A stretch of DNA of 64,000 nt, taken from Urophycis tenuis (lineage: Eukaryota; Chordata; Actinopteri; Gadiformes; Phycidae). A program made the position numbers and the translations under genes. The stretch lies in contig JAXIVH010000136.1 in the NCBI GenBank assembly GCA_036785325.1, positions 266,501 through 330,500 of the forward strand. The letters run 5' to 3'. The notes below the pieces were generated by a model. That model had not been told where the DNA came from, did not search any database, and saw only the letters and a program-made list of their open reading frames with translations. Every line of letters starts with the position of its first letter. Positions within the stretch are counted from its first letter, which is position 1. This document shows, one piece after another, positions 60,151 to 64,000 of the stretch.

Positions 60151-60760
60151 CTAAAATTGCTTGATCAACAAAAATTGTGCAATTCCACTGGGGCATGTTT
60201 AGGCATGTCCACTAATGTGTTTATTTCATTTTAACCTGATTAAAATTAAAGTTAATAATTTCTGACACACACGTACTCATTTTGGGAGGGTTCAGCTCTT
60301 GTGCTGAAGCTCGCGGCTTGAGTAAGTGACCTGTGAATGTCATTTGTAACAAGTAAAGTGGTTTTCAAAAATTGCTTGATCAACAAAAATGTGCAGATCC
60401 ACTGGGACATGTTTAGGCATGTCCACTCATGTGTTTATTTCATTTTAACCTGATTAAAATTAAAGTTAATAATTTCTGACACACACTTACTCACTTTGGG
60501 AGGGTTCAGCTCTTGTGCTGACGCTCTCAGCTTGAGTAAGTGACCTGTACAAGTCATTTGTAACAAGTGAAGTGGTTTTCAAAAATTGCTTGATCAACAA
60601 AAATGTGCAGATCCACTGGGACATGTTTAGGCATGTCCACTCATGTGTTTATTACATTTTAACCTGATTACAATGAACAAATAAATTAATAAATTGATAA
60701 ATTCTGACATACTTACTCAATTGGGTATGGTTCAGCTCACGGTGGTCCTCCCTCTCCATG
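60139..60760. repeat. ~215-bp tandem repeat, about 2.8 copies
   Basis: AAGTGGTTTT recurs at 60,141, 60,356 and 60,570. The unit includes GCTTGATCAACAAAAAT, GGCATGTCCACT(A/C)ATG and GGGAGGGTTCAGCTCTTGTG. The sequence is unrelated to the 214-bp satellite despite the similar length. Confidence 0.9.
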
Positions 60761-61784
60761 ATCACAGCGCGTTATGAAGGACTGGGTGTAAAACAAATTG
60801 CACTTGCTTTTTTATTTTATTTTTTACAAAGTACGAGACGTATTTCAGAGTTACAGAAAAAAACAACTTTATTTATTACTTTATTTATGTATTATTTATT
60901 TACTAAAACAACCTTTATACTAGTTTTATACTAGTTTAAAACTTGCAAAACATGTAATAACACAGATTATAAGTGTAAAACTTACTCAGTCAGACTGAAA
61001 CTTCTCCTGATGTTGTCAGATGAGTGGTGGGGAAGGAAGTGGAGGGCAACAATGAGTTACTGCTACTAGTTGCTTTACCACTAGTTACGCCCACAATGTG
61101 TCCAACCCATGCTAATGAACACCCATGCTAATGAATCTATTCAGAGGTGAATGTTCTTTTTCAAAGTAGGTCAAAACTTAAAACTAGGTCAAGGTGTGAC
61201 TGGGTGTTCATTAGCATGCTCATGCTCATGCCCATGCTAATGAACACCCATGCTAATGAATCTATTCAGAGGTGAATGACTCATACCTGATGGGTTATGA
61301 ATGGGTGGGTTGGGAACAATGGCCCAACCCACCCATTAGCATGGGTTGGGCAAAATGTGCACAACCCATGCTAATGAATCTATTCAGAGGTGAATGACTC
61401 ATAACTGGCACACATGCATGGGGGAGGAAGAGGAGGAAGAGGAAGGCTGGGGACAGAATTTAGTTACAGAGTTGTAATAGTTACTATTGACCACTGACTC
61501 CTGAAATGACACATTTAAAAAATAAACATGGAATAACATATATTATAAGTGCAAAACTTACTCAGTCAGACTGAAACTTCTCCTGATGTTGTCAGATGAG
61601 TGGTGGGGAAGGAAGTGGAGGACAACAATGAGTTACTGCTATTTATAAGATTGAAAAATGTATACTAGTTGACAACTTCAAACAAATCAGAACAGTAACT
61701 AAATGCTGTCACAGACTCCTTAGTTGGGGAGAGTTCACCTCATTTGCTGTAAAACTTAGCTTGAGTAAGTGACAAGAGATTTTT
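60761..61784. repeat. Unique sequence with dispersed direct repeats
   Basis: A ~100-bp segment (TTATAAGTG(T/C)AAAACTTACTC, then GTCAGATGAGTGGTGGGG) occurs at about 60,968-61,062 and 61,544-61,637. CCCATGCTAATGAA...CTATTCAGAGGTGAATG occurs three times (about 61,106, 61,234, 61,368). No gene found. Confidence 0.75.
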
Positions 61785-62372
61785 ACCTGTAATAAGTTCC
61801 AGTGGTTAAAACATTATTTTAAAATGTTATTAAGATAATTTTGTGCGGAAGAAATAACTTAAAAGATTAAAAGATTATTTTTAAAAATGTTATAAGGTTA
61901 ATTTAGTGCAGAAGAAATAACTAAATAAAATACCTGTAATAAGTTCCAGTGGTTAAAATATTATTTTAAAATGTTATTAAGATAATTTTGTGCAGAAGAA
62001 ATAACTTAAAAGATTAAAAGATTATTTTTAAAAATGTTATAAGGTTAATTTAGTGCAGAAGAAATAACTAAATAAAATACCTGTAATAAGTTCCAGTGGT
62101 TAAACTATTATTTTAAAATGTTATTAAGATAATTTTGTGCGGAAGAAATAACTTAAAAGATTAAAAGATTATTTTTAAAAATGTTATAAGGTTAATTTAG
62201 TGCAGAAGAAATAACTAAATAAAATACCTGTAATAAGTTCCAGTGGTTAAAATATTATTTTAAAATGTAATTAAGATAATTTTGTGCGGAAGAAATAACT
62301 TAAAAGAGTAAAAGATTATTTTTAAAAATGTTATAAGGTTAATTTAGTGCAGAAGAAATAACTAAATAAAAT
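61785..62372. repeat. 147-bp tandem repeat, four copies
   Basis: ACCTGTAATAAGTTCCAG at 61,785, 61,932, 62,079 and 62,226. Each unit holds two related halves ending GCAGAAGAAATAACT (or GCGGAAG), so the 147-mer is itself an old dimer. The sequence is strongly AT-rich. Confidence 0.95.
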
Positions 62373-62399
62373 AAAAAAGTAACTTGAAAGATCACAATT

Positions 62400-62600
62400 G
62401 GTCAGAGTTAGAGCCAATCACAGGTTAGCCAACCCCCCACTCAAGCCAATCACAGGTAAGCCAACCCCCCACTCCAGCCAATCACAGGTTAGCCACCCCC
62501 CCCAGTCAGCACGATAGTCCCCTTGTTTGAGCATATAAGGTGAGACCTTTAGAGGTCCCAGTTACTCTTCTTTTTGTACTCTTGTACTCTAGTAGGGTTC
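62400..62600 (+). promoter_or_regulatory. Promoter with three CCAAT boxes and a TATA box
   Basis: GCCAATCACAGGTTAGCC units at 62,413, 62,445 and 62,477 (32-bp period) place three CCAAT boxes in tandem. GCATATAAGGTG follows, with the TATA core at 62,534-62,539. Transcription would start near 62,565. The coding start is at 63,005. Order and spacing fit a pol II core promoter for the downstream zinc-finger gene. Confidence 0.65.
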
Positions 62601-62601
62601 C

Positions 62602-62861
62602 TGTCTTCATTGAAGATTTCTCCAGCGATTTGGACTACTGTCTTCACTGAAGATTGCTCCAGCGATTTGGACTACTGCCTTCATTGAAGATTCCTCCAGC
62701 GATTTGGACTACTGTCTTCACTGAAGATTGCTCCAGCGATTTGGACTACTGCCTTCATTGAAGATTCCTCCAGCGATTTGGACTACTGTCTTCACTGAAG
62801 ATTGCTCCAGCGATTTGGACTACTGTCTTCATTGAAGATATCTCCAGCGATTTGGACTACT
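62602..62861 (+). repeat. 37-bp repeat, seven copies, in the presumed 5' UTR
   Basis: GATTTGGACTACT occurs at 62,627, 62,664, 62,701, 62,738, 62,775, 62,812 and 62,849. Odd and even units alternate between CACTGAAGATTGCTCC and CATTGAAGATTCCTCC types. CTTCATTGAAG is a short inverted repeat within each unit. AT-rich CATTTTACATTCATTT repeats follow, up to the ATG. Confidence 0.92.
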
Positions 62862-63004
62862 TTTTCATTTTACATTCATTTCATTCCTTTTTACATTTAA
62901 TTCATTTTACATTAATTTAATTCCATTTCACATTTCATTTATTTTACATTCATTTTATTCCATTTTACATTTCATTCAGTTCACACCTTTTTGATTCCTG
63001 AAGA

Positions 63005-64000
63005 ATGGCTTCCAAGGGGTAAGTTCTGCTTTGTTCTTTGTCTGTTTTGCTGGCTAGTACATGTGCTAATATGCCTTTGGCCTAATTTTTGGTTTATTTT
63101 TTGGCTTTTTGTTACAGTTCTCTGTATATCTTTTTTTTCTTTTCTTTCTTCTTGGCACGGGTTGTAGCCCAATGACTATTTGTTCCTCAGTCTCACCCTC
63201 ATCTTGTTGTCTCTACCCATTTCTTTCTTTTTCTGGTTGCCCTTTTTTGTTTCAAGGCTTCTCTGTGTCTTTGTTTGGAGCTCCTAATCCTAACCCTAAC
63301 CCTTTTCTTGAGCTCTTTCGCTCTCCCATATTAAGTTAATTAAACGTCTGTCTTTTTCTATCCCAAGTGAAATCTACAGGCACTATCTGCTGTGCCCCTT
63401 CTGCCACAAAACCCAGCCGACCCTGTCAGTGCATCTGCGCAGGGTCTGCATGAAGCAAGGGCCAGAAGATGTCATTGCCGAAGTGGTGGACAAAGCCAAG
63501 AAGGAAGCCCATGATGTTCTGGTAAATTGCAGGGTGTTTAGCTACCCCCTCCTTCGCCAGATTTTTGATGACGCCAATTCACTTGGCAGGTTGGTGGAAG
63601 GTCTTTTCAATCTGTGTTTTTTTTTAAACATCACCTTTTGTTTACTCTGTCTGACATTTATTAACATGAAATCTAAATTGTTTTTTTTTTTGTTTGTTTA
63701 TTGAAAGGTTGCTTGAGGAGCTACAGCGTCGCCACATGGTTGTGACCGACATCCCCCCACAACTGCCTAATGCCAACACATGGCCTTCCACCATCACCCC
63801 AGCTACACAGCCATCCGGCGCTGCAGCTCCTGAGACTGGCGAGAGTGAGCAGGCTGAATCTGTGAGCAGCGGCGAGTTCTTTCAGTGGTGAGAATCTCAG
63901 TTTTACAGCGTCACTGATGATGGTTGTTTTTGATTGTGAGTCACATGAATCAAAAATATGCACTATTATAACAACAACAATTTTTCCACATTGCAGTGAC
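63005..64000 (+). CDS. 5' end of a CCHC zinc-finger protein gene, incomplete at the window edge
   Basis: Exon 1 is 63,005-63,018 (ATG, MASKG begins). Exon 2 is 63,368-63,589, exon 3 is 63,708-63,887, and exon 4 starts at 63,997 after ACATTGCAG. All join in phase. The protein reads MASKGEIYRHYLLCPFCHKT, then LSVHLRRVCMK: CxxC-x(11)-H-x(4)-C is a CCHC-type zinc finger. The following KAKKEAHDVLVNCRVFSYPL and LLEELQRRHMVVTDIPPQLP are helical-looking and end in a Ser/Thr/Pro-rich stretch. Similar N-termini occur in fish uncharacterised proteins; function unknown to me. The donors are GTAAGT, GTTGGT (weak) and GTGAGA. The very short first exon and the upstream promoter support this start. Confidence 0.65.

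Noticed and set aside
63282..63301. Interstitial telomere sequence (CTAATCCTAACCCTAACCC)
   Set aside because: Only about two perfect units in a pyrimidine-rich intron; too short to infer a telomere fusion.

Overview
This is a teleost-type nuclear DNA window. The evidence is spliced genes with GT/AG introns and a dense mix of transposon families typical of fish: a Rex3/RTE-like LINE, a Gmr1-like Gypsy, a PIF/Harbinger element, an ISL2EU-type element, and a LINE tail resembling fish L2/Maui. There are no operons, Shine-Dalgarno sites or RNA genes that I can see. Species cannot be named from the sequence. All alignments here were made by eye.

Region 1 (1-42.75 kb) is one large composite satellite. 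A 214-bp monomer with one HindIII site per unit is arrayed head to tail in blocks of about 2 to 14 copies. Each block ends in a (TG)n tract abutting a minus-strand coding exon with a perfect GTAAGT donor, followed on the plus strand by a 183-bp spacer and then the next block. Eighteen exon copies lie here and two more at 47.4 and 58.2 kb. Two copies carry the same 838-bp insertion. A 5'-truncated Rex3-like LINE with a 12-bp target-site duplication sits in the last spacer.

Region 2 (42.75-49.1 kb) holds the likely parental locus. A Gmr1-like Gypsy remnant (RNase H, polypurine tract, LTR, no integrase in between) is split by a decayed Harbinger element. Next comes the only copy of the exon that still has its downstream partner: the last exon at 46.7-47.2 kb joins exon 47.4 kb in frame across an intron containing the TG microsatellite.

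Region 3 (49,088-56,265) is an apparently intact 7.2-kb ISL2EU-type DNA transposon inserted in a 214-bp satellite monomer with an AT target-site duplication. It carries two convergent, spliced, open genes: a 493-aa SWIM zinc finger plus YqaJ-exonuclease protein on the plus strand, and a 478-aa THAP plus HTH/DDE_Tnp_4 transposase on the minus strand. Intron 2 of the first gene holds a nested THAP-type element, and immediately beside it lie two abutting perfect palindromes. Part of that nested element is related to a fragment embedded in twelve of the satellite junctions.

Region 4 (56.3-64 kb) has more satellite and the last exon copy, broken at 58,782. GC-rich, 38-bp, about 215-bp and 147-bp tandem repeats follow. 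The window ends with the 5' end of a plus-strand gene: CCAAT-box repeats, a TATA box, a seven-copy 37-bp repeat in the presumed 5' UTR, then coding exons for a CCHC-type zinc-finger protein of unknown function that runs off the window.
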